From NCBI RefSeq assembly GCF_037392515.1, contig NC_090291.1, positions 32,678,501 through 32,742,500 of the forward strand: a stretch of DNA of 64,000 bases, written 5' to 3'. Positions 22,106 through 34,159 of the stretch are shown piece by piece. The first letter of the stretch is position 1. The number at the start of each line of letters is the position of its first letter. The notes beneath the pieces were generated by a model. The model did no database searches. It had not been told where the DNA came from and saw only the letters and a program-made list of their open reading frames with translations. This DNA is from Haliotis asinina. Lineage: Eukaryota; Mollusca; Gastropoda; Lepetellida; Haliotidae. The translations under genes and the position numbers were made by a program.

Positions 22106-22332
22106 GACGGTCCGGTGTAGAATAGGTCTTCAGCAACCCATGCTTGCCACAAGAGGCGACACTGCTTGTCGTAAGAGGCGACTAACGGGATCGGGTGGTC
22201 AGACTCACTGACTTGAGTAACACATCATCGGTTCCCAACTGTGCAGATCAATGTACATGCTGTTGATCACTGGATTGTCTGGACCAGAGTCGATTATTTA
22301 GAGACCGCCGCCATATAGCTGGACTATTATCG
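22106..22332 (+). repeat. Family B repeat, tail missing
   Basis: Covers the head (GTAGAATAGGTCTTCAGCAA) to CCGCCGCCATATAGCTGGAC; the last 40 bp and the CTCA tail are absent. Confidence 0.85.
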
Positions 22333-22973
22333 ACTTCCTCTATCAGAATGAGTCATGTCCGTCTGTTCCAGAAAAAAAAACAGTGGTATATGAAAGTTCA
22401 TTCGATTCTTATCGCATAAAAATAGGGTTGGCACCAGAATTCAAGGGTAGGCCTCAAGTGTAAACGGTACCTTTAAAAAGTTTGGAATCTAGTTGAAAAC
22501 AGGAGTAAATGGCTACATTTACACTAGTGACTCTAAACGTTCGATGGGTAGTATCTATACTCCAAATATCATGAGTTACGTTTTACGCTGCCTTTAGCAA
22601 GATCCGCGTGAAACCGCGTCTTGTTTCACAATTAGATCTATGCATACACATTCAGTGTAAAAGAAATCCAGAATAACCAGAGTATCCAGACTGAACGGCT
22701 ATGTAGTTTGAAAGGCCACGAGCCAATTATACAGGTAATGTTTGGTTGCATGAATCCACTGCCTGTATTAAGGGCCCGTGACCTTTTTACTGAATAAAAT
22801 ATCTGTAAACTCTCCACAAGACGGTAGAGTACAAAAAGTGGTAACGTCTTAATTCAATTTCCCATTTAGGTCAAAAAACATTCCAGCACCGTCAGCTTTG
22901 GTCCCTGCTGTTTCAAACTTCTGGAGGAATGATGGAACATTCTCATTTTTCGAGGATGTTGAGCGTCATTCGA

Positions 22974-23193
22974 GTGAGTGAATGAGTCAGTTTAGTTTTA
23001 CGCCGCACTCAGCAGTATTCCATCTATATGGCGGCGGTCTGTAAATAATCGAGTCTGGACCAGACAATCTAGTGATGAAAAAAATGAGCAACCAAGTCAG
23101 CGAGCCTACCACCCGATCCCGTTAATCGCCTCTTACGACAAGCATAGTCGCCTTTTATGGCAAACATGGGTTGCTGAAGGACCGTCACGGGTC
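22974..23193 (-). repeat. Family B repeat with internal deletion
   Basis: Both ends are well preserved. The stretch between the GATCAACA and AACCAAGTCAGC blocks is collapsed, losing the ATCGATCTGCGC segment. Confidence 0.85.
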
Positions 23194-24700
23194 GAGCGTC
23201 ATTCGACTGACGCACTCCCCTATTATGGTTCGCTATAACTATAAGTTCTCGTGTTTGTTAATTGTACGTTTTATAACTACAGTTGACTAGCCGTTGCATG
23301 TATTTGTGACCGGTTCCACTCATGATGCAGGAAACCCTCACCATTTCAATAGCGTTAAATACTTTAATACTCGTGACACAGCCATACTCGTACCACCATC
23401 GCTAATCTCCAGGATATCACTACATTGTATACCACTATATCAAGGATGCATCTATGGCCATGATGAAATGTTTATTACCTCCCTTTGCTGGCTCCGCATT
23501 CTCACAGTAGCCAGCCAGATTAAGCCAACGTTACAACCGAACTTGCCAGTGTCAACAAAGATAGCGGTCATAGCCGCGAGGGTTTGTTCGCAGTGCCGCT
23601 CAGATTTGGGGGAAACGATGCAGACACTTGAAATATGCAAGCCTGAAATCCTTCCATCCCTTTCAGAATACCTCTGCAACCATGGTGTTGCCAAATTTAA
23701 TCGGTTAGATAATTTAAGAAGAGAGGGTGAGTAGTGATTGGTGCGCTCAACCTCCTAGCGTAGACACCTGATTGGATAAAAATCCAACCAAGGGAGGTAA
23801 TACAAATATCGGACCACAGATGCATCCTGGGTATAGTGGAGTGTTATCAGAACGTATACACTGGATATTGTCGAGGATGTACTCGTGCAATCGTACCTTG
23901 TTAGCAGAAATTTCATATTTCTAATGAACTTGGCAAGGCTCTGTCGCTTTTTACTCTGAAGTGTCCAAACGCAATGACAGTGTTCGAGAAAATGCGGGGT
24001 TGACCAGCCGTGCTCACTGCTAACAGAACATGTTTTCAGTTACTTTGCGAGTAATCTAGCTTCTTGTGAGAAGGAAGCACAAGTTTATACCACTTACAAC
24101 ACGTTTGTTAAACGTAGGAGCGCGAGCATGCTGCTGCCCAATGACCACACACTGGGCGGTTCTTTGAGGCTAGAAGGACAATCATACATCAGTGGGGGGT
24201 CACATGATGCTTGTACTTCTAGCTAGAGGAAATTCTGGGGCATAATATATTCCCATTACGTCAGTCATGAAGATTTTAAGGCGGAGTTGATGATGCGATT
24301 CCTTATTACTGACAATTTCTGATCGTAGGCGGAAACTGAAACGATCATTTTAACTACAGTGTTCATTAATATAAATATGTCTATAAATTTCAATGGAACT
24401 AGGATAATATCGTGTTCATGGTGATACTTCTGAATGTCACTGACAGCAGCAAGAGATGGCTAAAATGAGTTCCCTTTCATTATTGTCAATCTCAGTTCCT
24501 CACATGCCCTTCATCCGAGTAATTTGATTGGTCTGCTATTCCCAGAGCCCCGATTCGATTCATGTTCAAGGCTAGGTGCAAAGAGGCTGTTTCACAGTTC
24601 CGTATGCGCGTCGTCATCTTTCGGATTGAGAGACTGGGTCTACTTAGGGAGGAAAACGGTAGAAAAAGAGGTCCCAGGTATTTGTCCCCAAACAATGCAG
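23194..24700. other. Non-coding or unrecognised stretch
   Basis: A 146-residue open frame on the plus strand at 23294-23734 is the longest unassigned one here. It has no motif I recognise, and an overlapping 80-residue frame lies on the other strand, so it is not called a gene. Confidence 0.25.
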
Positions 24701-24706
24701 ATATTG

Positions 24707-24826
24707 TATGCACGTGGCCCTCGTGGGACACCAGAAACGGACTTCACACATTGTGCCTATGGGGAATCGAACCCGGGTCTTAAGCGTGACGAGCGAACGC
24801 TTTAACCTATAGGCTATCCCATCGCC
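24707..24826 (-). repeat. tRNA-derived SINE, family A, tail missing
   Basis: Head (CTTTAACCTATAGGCTATCC on the plus strand), B box GAATCGAACCCGGGTC and ACACCAGAAACGGACTTCAC are clear. The tail module is absent. Confidence 0.8.
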
Positions 24827-24862
24827 TCATAAATGATATTGAATATCACGTTGTGCACACTG

Positions 24863-25146
24863 TAGACGTGTCAAGATACAGAAATTTCACGAGGCGATTC
24901 GAATCACGATATTTGGGAACGATACGATGCTATTCGATCCACATCACGATGCTAATATTTTCTTTAGAAACGTATATTTTGATATCAAGTAACAGTCTAA
25001 ACATTGACATAACCGTCAATTTCTGGTGACAATTAACAATTTTGAGGTCAACGATACCTATCACGGTACTAAAAAAAGTATCGATATATTTATCGTTCAA
25101 TAAAGTATCACGATTATCGATACTAGGACATATCGTCACAGCTCTA
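24863..25146. mobile_element. CGAT-rich non-autonomous element candidate
   Basis: Dense ATCGATA/CACGAT motifs. The ends TAGACGTGTCAAGATA and the reverse complement of TATCGTCACAGCTCTA match at about 12 of 16 positions. CAGAGCTGTGACGAT-like ends recall non-autonomous hAT elements, but no convincing target duplication is visible. Confidence 0.4.
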
Positions 25147-25344
25147 GTGGACACTGACAACTGACTGCAACACGACACCGCTGTGGGAAAGTGAGTTTCA
25201 AATTGAGTTGAAATTCAGTTATGCAACTTCTTTAACCAGTAAAGACTATACTACAGCCGAAGGTAATCACATAAACTATATTCCCATAATTGCGAACGTT
25301 CCTTTTGAAACGTTTGAAAATATTTCGGTGGCGTTTGGCAAACA

Positions 25345-25430
25345 TACGTTTAGTTTTGCACCGCTTTCAGCAATATTCCAGCAACCTCATGGCAGGGGAC
25401 ATCAAAAATAGTTTCACACATTGTGCAGGA
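25345..25430 (-). repeat. Family A fragment, tail half
   Basis: TTTCAGCAATATTCCAGCAA, GGGGACATCAAAAATAG and TTCACACATTGTGC blocks are present; the head is lost. Confidence 0.65.
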
Positions 25431-25794
25431 ACATGAATTTCAGAGGACTTCACGCAAAGCAAAGGATAGCCCGTGGCAATGAGTTATTGAAAACATACAG
25501 AATGCTGATTAGCGTAAGGCCAAAGACTGATGGAATCTGATCAGATGATCTGCATTCTGGTTACACTATCTTTACTTATTATATATTTGCCCTGTTATGC
25601 ATCTAAATATATAAACAGACGATATGTGCACGTTCCGGTTGACAACACACGTGATGACTGTCATCCGTGTCCCCCGGAGTATTGTATCTTCATACTGTCA
25701 CTGATACATAAGAGAATGAAGATACGGCACATCGGAATATCCAGTATCTACAACAGCGGTAGGATTTCCTCTGTACTATCAGATGGAATATTTT

Positions 25795-25842
25795 ATACAA
25801 ATAGCTGGAATATTGCTGAGTGCGGCGTTCAACAACAAACAA
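25795..25842 (+). repeat. A/B tail fragment
   Basis: AGCTGGAATATTGCTGAGTG followed by CGGCGTTCAACAAC; only the shared tail module remains. It lies 100 bp from the 3' end of POMGNT2. Confidence 0.6.
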
Positions 25843-25937
25843 GTGCATGGATTGCTGAGGATTAATTTCACGGATCTTCAGTTCAGTGAAACAACTGTGT
25901 ACGGTTCTGTCTTAATTAAAACAATACAGGTACAATA

Positions 25938-27722
25938 TTATACATGGCATTTAATTGCATCACTGAATTGTCCTTCAACTTCCTGGTCAAGAACGCTTCG
26001 AATCCACACATTATAAAGTATCCCTTCAGTCACGTGACTTGAGATCGTGTGTGATGTGACGTTTCCGACAATGACGGACACTGTCGACTCGGTGTCACTG
26101 TTCTGCAGCCATATTTCATACTCCAGTGTTTTATACTCCAAATACATCACATTCCACGAACGTTCCCATGACAACGTAACCCCTTGTCCGTCGGAACTGA
26201 CGTCACACACCACCTGTCTTACTGGAGAAGGTATGAGTTGGTTCTTTGCTTCGAGTCTCGCTGTACTTACAGAAACAGACTGCTTCAGCATTTCGGTTAT
26301 TGAAGGAATATTGACTTTAGTATCTTGATAAATGTGAAACAACCAGGATGGATCCTCACAGCAAAGATGTAACGGGACTTCTGATTGGTTAATAATGTCC
26401 TCCTGCTCCTCTTTGGGCAGGTCATGAATCCCACCAAGTTCTGTGGGCCAGTCAGGATGCATAATTGTGTCTTCACGGTTCTGATTGGCCCATGCTTTAT
26501 AAACAAGCTGCATGCCATGTATTTCCGCTAGTGTTTTAAAAGGTGTGTAGTTTTCCGGGTTGATAGCATAGGGAAATAATTCAATTACGAAACTCCCTGG
26601 ATTCAGAAATGTTGCGAGAATCATTAACGAACCATGCATACCAATAATACCTCGAGAACCATGGACTATTTTCATCATTTCGCTAACAGAGTGGCTTTCG
26701 AACCCTATAACCACCACTTTCAACCCAGTTTCTCGAGCAATCCCTATCGTTAAATCTACTTCGTTTAATATCAACCTGTTTAATCGCCTGGACAATAGTA
26801 CAACGTACTCTCCAGAACCGCAAATTTGGCAAGGTTCTGAAGATTCAGTCAACAGATACTGGACAGCGGCATGGACTTGCTGACTGGGCACGTCCGCGTC
26901 TTTTTCCACTGGCCCTTGTGGTCTATCAAAGCCGTACTGGTACCAAGTGGTCCTTTTTGAGATTCCGATGTGACCGTTCCTGAAGCAGACTATTCTTCCG
27001 AGAATATTCATTTTGTCTTTTGTTAGAATGTCGTATGGCGTGAAAAGTGAATAAATAGTTTCAAACTCCCCTGTTTCCCACCCGTCAAGAAGCACAAGTT
27101 GTACATGGTCGCTGGAACTATTTTTTCCAAGCGACACCAGCTGCAGCGTGTAATGAAGAGGCAGGATGTCGTCATGGATGACGTGCATTATATTGTCCGG
27201 TTTAAACCGACTAAACACCAGCGTCTCTTCTTCAACCCAATGAACGCTGGTATCCCTTAAGATCCGAGAAGGGGCATCTACAGCGCTGAACACGTGAGTG
27301 GTATGACCTTGAACCGTAGACAGGTCCATCAAACCATGGCGGACACTCGTCATGTCCGCACCTTCAATAAAACTCCCAGGGCCATGCAGGAATACAAAAT
27401 CCTCCTTCTGGGGATAATAACACAAATTTTCAAATTTACAAATTCTTGACGATTTGTTATGACCTAAACACCAGAGTCTTGTACTGTTGTCATGTATATT
27501 TGCCACGGGAGGATGGACAGAGTTGTGTTTCCCTTCCTTACTCAGGTAACCATGGTTGATAGGACCAGGTTCTTCGTCATGGACTTCCATATCGTCGTCA
27601 TGGTGAGGCTTGCAATATATTTCCAGATCTTCATAAGCAAACTTCACTTGTAGGTACTTTCTTAGCAGTGTGGCAATGACGGCGAGGGTCACTGCGTGCG
27701 TTATGTAATGAAGGGATGGCAT
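25938..27722 (-). CDS. POMGNT2: Protein O-linked-mannose beta-1,4-N-acetylglucosaminyltransferase 2 (GT61 family)
   Basis: The family adds beta-1,4-GlcNAc to O-mannose on alpha-dystroglycan in the endoplasmic reticulum, starting core M3 glycans needed for laminin binding. One uninterrupted 594-residue frame; human POMGNT2 has 580 residues and also a single coding exon. Residues 1-20 include a short hydrophobic stretch suited to a type II signal anchor. The GT61 catalytic region runs from about 90 to 470. Its recognisable blocks are FSRFKPDNIMHVIHDDILPL at 170-189, GMHGSLM at 361-367, and ELFPYAINPENYTPFKTLAE at 381-400. LCCEDPSWLFHIYQDTKV follows at 453-470, and a fibronectin type III domain fills about 500-594. 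The Met is 27 bases after an acceptor-like pyrimidine tract and AG, so a non-coding first exon probably lies upstream. EOGT is the nearest alternative, but the C-terminal FN3 domain and the conserved blocks favour POMGNT2. Confidence 0.95.
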   Translation of the reverse strand: MPSLHYITHAVTLAVIATLLRKYLQVKFAYEDLEIYCKPHHDDDMEVHDEEPGPINHGYLSKEGKHNSVHPPVANIHDNSTRLWCLGHNKSSRICKFENLCYYPQKEDFVFLHGPGSFIEGADMTSVRHGLMDLSTVQGHTTHVFSAVDAPSRILRDTSVHWVEEETLVFSRFKPDNIMHVIHDDILPLHYTLQLVSLGKNSSSDHVQLVLLDGWETGEFETIYSLFTPYDILTKDKMNILGRIVCFRNGHIGISKRTTWYQYGFDRPQGPVEKDADVPSQQVHAAVQYLLTESSEPCQICGSGEYVVLLSRRLNRLILNEVDLTIGIARETGLKVVVIGFESHSVSEMMKIVHGSRGIIGMHGSLMILATFLNPGSFVIELFPYAINPENYTPFKTLAEIHGMQLVYKAWANQNREDTIMHPDWPTELGGIHDLPKEEQEDIINQSEVPLHLCCEDPSWLFHIYQDTKVNIPSITEMLKQSVSVSTARLEAKNQLIPSPVRQVVCDVSSDGQGVTLSWERSWNVMYLEYKTLEYEIWLQNSDTESTVSVIVGNVTSHTISSHVTEGILYNVWIRSVLDQEVEGQFSDAIKCHV

Positions 27723-27902
27723 CTTCAGTTGACCTCATGGCAGAAAATCTGGAAAAAATAAATTCTGTGGGATAAATAATAGCTTTACTCGGGTGCTGTA
27801 GCTAGCTCTTCATTCGAAGGACGTGACATCAAGAGCATGAAGCTACGCAAATGGAGTACGGTGACACTCAATTAACTAAACAAACACTCACATTTTTACA
27901 GA

Positions 27903-28038
27903 TTGGCGTCCCTGCCCAGAAGCTAAAGCGTTCGCGAGTCACCCTCAGGACACGATTTCAATTCTCCATCTGAAATCCGTTTCTGGTTTACGTCATTATA
28001 TAACTGGCGTAATACTATAACGCTAAACTCACTCACAA
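27903..28038 (+). repeat. Family A SINE, degenerate
   Basis: AAGCTAAAGCGTTCGCGAGT head, a degraded B box, and tail ACGCTAAACTCACTCAC remain. It lies 5' of POMGNT2. Confidence 0.6.
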
Positions 28039-28557
28039 CGTCGTATGTTTGTATAATGACCTCTTATGACAAAATACGTTTCGGGGGACCCATTTGTGCC
28101 AGCAGTCCCAGAGGTTGATTACTGCGTGTAGAAGGAGAAGATTTTAGCGTCACATTCGGCGTCTTTATTCACGCTGGATCACCGCGACCGATAACTATTC
28201 ATACCTGTGCTAACACCTGCCATCATGGCCGGCTAACGCATAAACAATCAGGTCACACATACTGCAGAGCACAAGATCCCCATTTAAATCGATCCAATTG
28301 TAGACTGGCTAATTATCAACGATCGTTGTCATGGGTGACCAGAAATCGAAGACATTGAACTCAAGGATACGTATATTCCAAAATATTTCCTTCCTGCATT
28401 AAAGCGCCCTGGAGACTAACGGTAAGCAATACAGATAATAATCGATATAGTGACGGAGAAAGCGAATCAGAGAAATATTGAGAGAAATATTGAATAAGTA
28501 AGACCGCTTTGAACAGTATTACAGATATAGTATGGCGTGTCGTTTGATGTTAGACCG

Positions 28558-28819
28558 GAGTGAGTGAGTTTAGTTTTACGCCACACTGAGCAACATTCCA
28601 GCTATATGGCGGCGGTCCGTAAATAATTGTCGACCAGACAATCCAGTGATCAACAACATAGCATCGATCTGCGCAATTGGAAACTGATGACATGTGTCAG
28701 CCAAGTCGGCGAGCCTGACCACCCGATCCCGTTAGTCGCCTCTTACGACAAGCATAGTCACCTTTTATGGCAAGCATGGGTTGCTGAAGGCCTATTCTAC
28801 CCCGGGACCTTCACGGGTC
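28558..28819 (-). repeat. Family B repeat, full length
   Basis: All blocks are in order from GTGAGTTTAGTTTTACGCCA to GGGACCTTCACGGGTC; a good reference copy. Confidence 0.92.
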
Positions 28820-28880
28820 TGTTAGGCCGGAACCGAGAAGTGATTCATATCTTAAGTTACTTCCAACTTTGTTGAAATCA

Positions 28881-29030
28881 GTGAGTGAGTGAGTCTGGTT
28901 TTACGTCGCCTTTAGTAATATTCCAGCAATAACAAGGCGAAGGACACCAGAAATTAGCTTCACACATTGTACCCTGGGTCTTCAGCGTGACAAGCGGACG
29001 CTTTAACCACTAAGCTACCCCATCGCCCTT
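28881..29030 (-). repeat. tRNA-derived SINE, family A
   Basis: Complete tail and head (TTTAACCACTAAGCTACCCC). Part of the B-box region is deleted. Confidence 0.8.
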
Positions 29031-31338
29031 GACATCTATAAGCAAAGATGTGGTGTTGACAAACCGAGAAACAATCGGAACGATACAGGATTCGTGCATC
29101 CAGTCCCACGTGCCACCATACCAAAGGGAGGCAACCCTAGAAGCTAACTGCAGCAACTTAGACGGCTGAATGACAAGACTTTTTCACGGGTTTGGTTTCT
29201 GGGGGCCGAAATTAGTAATATCTTTTAGAGATATCTTGATGATATCTTGAAATGATAAAGATGTCTCAAAAGTAGATAATTAGACATATATGCCATAAAA
29301 TTCATATCACGAAATGAATTAAGGGTAAGATGAAGAACCTAAACGATATCTTAAAAAGAACTGCTGATATCTAAAATTGAATCGGCGGGTTAAGAATAGG
29401 ATTTAAAGATGTATACATATTCATGTTTGTAATGATATCAGTAGTTCAATCACCGATATGTCCGGTATAACTTGTTTGTAGTTCGTCTTTAAAATAGACG
29501 GAAAAGAGTTCAAGGACAAATGTAAAAATTAACACAAAATAAATTATCAATGACATTTTTAATTTAATTTGACCTTAGTCAATGATTTATCTAACCGATG
29601 TCTTAAATGTATTAATGATGGCTTTAATATGCTTGTTGATATATGTCTGTAATATTTAGAGTTATTTTGTACTGAATTTACGATTTCATTAAAGATTAAT
29701 TTCTAACATCATTATGTGCACTATGATTTTATTTGTTTAATGAAATATTAATACATTAATACATTCTTTAATACACATTAATAGATATTCCGAAATATTT
29801 TGATATTTCAGAAACATTTTCAGATATTCGTACTTCCACTTTGGATATGAGAAACTAATTACATTGTGTATACCTTTGAAGATATTTTCGATTTTTTTAC
29901 CGATATCCAAATAACTCCTTGACATTTTAAATGCAGCACAGATATAATATCATATTAATAATTTATTGATAAATGTGACAGTGGCATAGAATATGGATGT
30001 GTAACACGTACATTAATCGAAGCCTTTGGGACTGGTTATATTTATGATGGAGTCTGCCATGTATGGTGTCCTCTCATGTGTTCAAGGAATTACTACATGT
30101 AATGGGTCAAACAATCAAAAGGAGACCATCCTCGATAATGCCTACATCCACTTGGTATTCATTTGATTTTACATCACATTACCGAAAGCCACCGGTGCCT
30201 TTGTGAGGACTCAAAACGTAATGTATACTTCGGCGACCACTCATACAGAGCCTCATACATTTCCGGAGCATCGCATGAAACTACTACAAAATACATCCAT
30301 ATTCCGTTACAGAACAGGAAACACATTACCTGTAACGTGTACTCTACTTCATGAGGTACGATCCTCCACAACGTTGTCTCGATACTTCATAATACACAAA
30401 GGAAATTGGTAATCGGTGGGGAAATTTGGCTTGCCTCGACGTATCTAAAGGTGAAGGCCGTTGTTCCCGGAAGTGACCTTTGCTTTTGTGCGCGGCGGGG
30501 AATGTTGGAAGTACGAAGGCAAGAATGGGATTTGTGTTCGATCGATATCCTATCGATGTCTCCTATGTCCTGGCATCTGCAGGCTTGGAGGGCAATTTGT
30601 TTCCCTGCATTCATCAGCAGTTAGCGGATATGAACGACTGTGACACTGGATATGGATTCGGTGTAATTAGAGATCCAGGGTTCACCATTCTGTCCGAATG
30701 GTTCCTGGAAGATCTAACCACAACGCGCAGTCAGTGAAGATGAATTGTACTTCACGTCTGTTTGTTCCTGTTAAATATTGGGTGTGATTTGTTAGTTTTA
30801 CATGATTTAAACGTTTCGTAACTCTCTGTCGTTTGAATTATATCCAGACTAGTTTTATGACGGTAGGTTGTCTGAATTCATTCCGTTGTTTTTAAAAGCC
30901 CAAATCAGTTACATTTATATTTATCATACATGGGACAAATAGGTGCTGTTTTATTGGATTTTCAGTATATATTTATGATGCACAGACATGTATTTTAAAT
31001 GAGGAATTGTCATTTTGAGGCACCTTCGTATTGATCTGCATTTAATGACCGATGAAATTATCGATAACCCAGTAATAGATCTGAAGAATTCGATCTACAG
31101 ATGTCATAAACGCATATGTGTGACATCAATCATTACCAGATATTTACAGATGCCTTTTACCCCTAATGTATTTTAAATAGTCACTAACATCGATAAATAC
31201 AATGTATAAACATCTAATTCCAATTTAAACATCACCCTGGGTTTTTTTTGTGTTTATTTGTTTTCTCCGCAGTTAAAAGCCTTCAATATACATTTAGGCG
31301 GCGTGTAATTATTAAGTCTGGGCCAGATAGGATAGGAA
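29031..31338. other. Intergenic stretch, AT-rich
   Basis: 29190-29480 is unusually rich in GATATCTT/AGATATC words. 30160-30740 holds several overlapping open frames of 60-85 residues on both strands with no recognisable motif. No gene is supported. Confidence 0.3.
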
Positions 31339-31339
31339 T

Positions 31340-31474
31340 ATGAGTGAAGTTTTACGCCGCCCTTGGCAATAATCCAGCAATATCACGGCCACATAGGCAT
31401 ATTGTGCCCAAGTGGGGAATCGAACCCTGGCATTCACCGTGAAGAACGAACGCTTTAACCAGTCGGCAACACCA
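31340..31474 (-). repeat. tRNA-derived SINE, family A
   Basis: Tail AGTTTTACGCCGCCCTTGGC, B box GGAATCGAACCCTGGC and head AACGCTTTAACCAG; a small deletion lies in the body. Confidence 0.8.
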
Positions 31475-31875
31475 CTTTAACAACTCAAGACCCACTGTAG
31501 ACCCAGACTTTCCTTTCTTGCGAACCTCCTTGCAGACGTAATGAAACGGTCGCTGTATTTCACCATCGTCCCTGTAGAACATTCTCAGCTCAATTTATTG
31601 ACGAGACCACAACGTCTTGAAGATCCATTATAGAACAATGTGCATTTGACCATATGCAAGAAGAAGAGGTAAAAACAGACACAAGGATATTGCTTAGACC
31701 TTCCTTTGATGCTAATTCATTAAATGAAGCATGTCTTGATTTCCTGAGGTTGAGATGAGCCCCAATCTCACTGGGGCGCCTTTTCAACTGAAATGGGTTT
31801 ATTTGTTACTGTCAGGATTATATATACGCAGAAACTAAGCGACAGTCTAATAAACACGCCCGCGCACACATTTAC

Positions 31876-31965
31876 ATGTATGTATGTATGTATGTATGTA
31901 TGTATGTATGTATGTATGTATGTATGTATGTATGTATGTATGTATGTATGTATGTATGTATGTAT
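31876..31965. repeat. (TATG)n microsatellite
   Basis: About 22 perfect tetramers; it yields long artificial His/Tyr/Thr or Cys/Met/Tyr/Val frames. Confidence 0.97.
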
Positions 31966-32058
31966 ACACATTTAAATGAAGGTAGACATACATGTATGAT
32001 GTAGGTAAGATTCATTTTTTGATCAGTTGCTCATTCAGATTTGCTTTACAGTTTTCCT

Positions 32059-32147
32059 GTGTGAAGCCCATTTTCTGGTGTCCCTCGCCGTGATGTTGCT
32101 GGAATATTGCTGAAAGCGGCGTAAAACTAAACGCACTCACTCACTTT
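32059..32147 (+). repeat. Family A fragment, tail half
   Basis: GTGTGAAGCCCATTTTCTGG through the tail module and ACGCACTCACTCAC; the tRNA-like head is missing. Confidence 0.85.
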
Positions 32148-32647
32148 ACAGTTTTCCCATGGAGTTGAATCAGACTCTGCTTTCTCGCTGCTGCCTGTCG
32201 TTCATCAGACTTGTTTATCCTGCAACAAATGTTAAACCTCTTGCCACTCTTGTCAACCTCAGGAACTGGAAAAGATTATGTATCTCTTACTGCGGGGTGG
32301 GGTGGGGTGGTTAAGTTTGACGCATGCATGGATGTATTTGTGTATGTGTCCAAGAATTGACATGTATATGTGCAATATGTATTTTTAGGTATCATAAATG
32401 TTCTACTGTGGTCTCGTAGGTCAAATGGCCGGATGCTGTGTAAACGTTCCAATCGTGTCATTATGTACCACTTATTAGCGTGTGACACAATAGTCAAATG
32501 TTTTTCTTCTTCTTCTGTTAAAGAACGCGGCATGCACTCATCACTATGCATGTTACGTGACTGCCGTCTGTTAAACTTCCGTCTGATCAAGACAAGCCAG
32601 ATAATATGTCTTCAGTGCTCGTTAATAGTTCCGCATTATTACGTCGG

Positions 32648-32693
32648 TTATAGATTATCGAGTCTGGAGCACACAATCCAGAAGCTGAACTCA
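32648..32693 (-). repeat. Family B fragment
   Basis: Only the ATTATCGAGTCTGGAGCACA segment and the following AATCCAG are recognisable. Confidence 0.5.
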
Positions 32694-33091
32694 GATCATC
32701 AATTCACATAATTTTGGATCCGATGGCATGTAATCAGCAAGGTACCAAAGCCTCGCCACCTCTGTGATGGGAAAACCCTAAAATATACCAAGTCTAGGCC
32801 GTCCTCGCGAGCTCCGATCTCACCATTAACATTGTGTTATTTGTTTCTATTAAGATTACATATTTTCAGAGACTATCAGCTTTAGTCTAAGCCACAATTT
32901 ACAGTGTAACTTCGATTCACATCTCAGAGGTAGCTAGCATAATAATAATTTTAAAAAGATTCTGGGCTTACCTATGATTTTCTGGCAAGTCACCACTATT
33001 ACACTTTGCAACCTATAGGGCTTACACGAAAAAAATGGCTTGCTACACTCCTGTATCTATAGTCCCTGAATGGAAATAGTTTACATTACAG

Positions 33092-33356
33092 TAACTTTAG
33101 TTTTACACCGCACCGAGCAATATTCCAGCTATATGGTGATGGTCTAAATAATCAAGTCTGGACCAGACAATCCAGCGATCAACAACATGAGCATCGATCT
33201 GCGCAGTTGGGAACCGATGGCATGTGTCAACCAAGTCAGCGAGTCTGACCACCCGATCCCGTTAGTCGCCTCTTACGACAAGCATAGTCGCCTTTTATAG
33301 CAAGCATGGGTTGCTGAAGGCCTATTCTATCTACCCCGGGACCATCACGGGTGTTT
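33092..33356 (-). repeat. Family B repeat, nearly full length
   Basis: Full block order with a 4-bp CTAT duplication near the head (CTATTCTATCTACCCCGGGA). The CTCA tail is replaced by unrelated sequence. Confidence 0.9.
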
Positions 33357-33879
33357 ACATTACAAATACAAGGGAAAAAAACAGTTCTTATGTCAACGTG
33401 ATGAGTTATAAACGGGATCAAGAGACTTTCTTGGCTTGGTTTTCTGATACTTTCTAAAATTTCATTAATCTAAACTTGCCACACATTCTAGACTTGCATT
33501 AGCTCTGTTGGATATACTTGTTTCCGGGTATGCTGGACGGTGTTGGCGAACTCTAATAAGCCCCCAAGCCTCACTGCAGCCGGTCCATTAATTCGCTTCC
33601 AACAACTATTGGTAACGATATCCCCAGGGGCAACCAGTAGTAATTAAGGTACTTATCCATGTGTGACGGAAAATATTGTAGGCAGCCACGTAAGTAAGCC
33701 TTCGTGTGCACAGGGGATTACCGATTTTACATCGATTTTTATCTGAAGAGAAACCATCAGTTGCAAGAAGTAATTCCAAGGTTCTACGTATTGTCCAATA
33801 ATAATTTTAAGAAAACAGCTAAAAATACCCCAAACGTTTTGACACGTCAGCTCTAAAGAAATAGCGTTATCTATTTGCA

Positions 33880-33942
33880 GTTTGTTTTGTATTGTGTTTA
33901 ACGCAATACTCAGCAGTATTTCAGCTATGTGAAGAGTATCGT
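33880..33942 (-). repeat. Family B tail fragment
   Basis: Diverged GTGTTTAACGCAATACTCAG and TATTTCAGCTATGTG, about 50 bp before another B copy. Confidence 0.5.
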
Positions 33943-33992
33943 GATGTAAAAAATCAACTGACATAAAACTCCACAATAAAACTCTGAGCGAG

Positions 33993-34159
33993 AATGAGTG
34001 AGTGAGTTGAGGTTTACGCAGCACCCTGCTATATTACCGCCATATGGCGGCGGGCCTGATCACCCGATCCCGTTAGTCGCCTCTTACGACAAGAATAGTA
34101 GCCTTTCATGGCAAGCACGGGTTGCTGAAGGCCTATTCTACCCCGGACCTTCACGGGTA
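33993..34159 (-). repeat. Family B repeat with large internal deletion
   Basis: The tail (GTGAGTGAGTTGAGGTTTAC) and the head half (CCCGATCCCGTTAGTCGCCT onward) are joined, losing about 100 bp of the middle. Confidence 0.88.

Noticed and set aside
23294-23734. Plus-strand 146-residue open frame
   Set aside because: No domain or motif recognised, and an opposite-strand frame overlaps it; random frames of this size are expected in 64 kb.
30163-30737. Several overlapping 60-85 residue frames on both strands
   Set aside because: None has a motif, consistent splice sites or a known match; overlap on both strands points to chance openness.
31768-31975. Repetitive Thr-Tyr-Ile-His and Met-Tyr-Val-Cys frames
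   Set aside because: Translation of the TATG microsatellite in opposite directions; not a protein.
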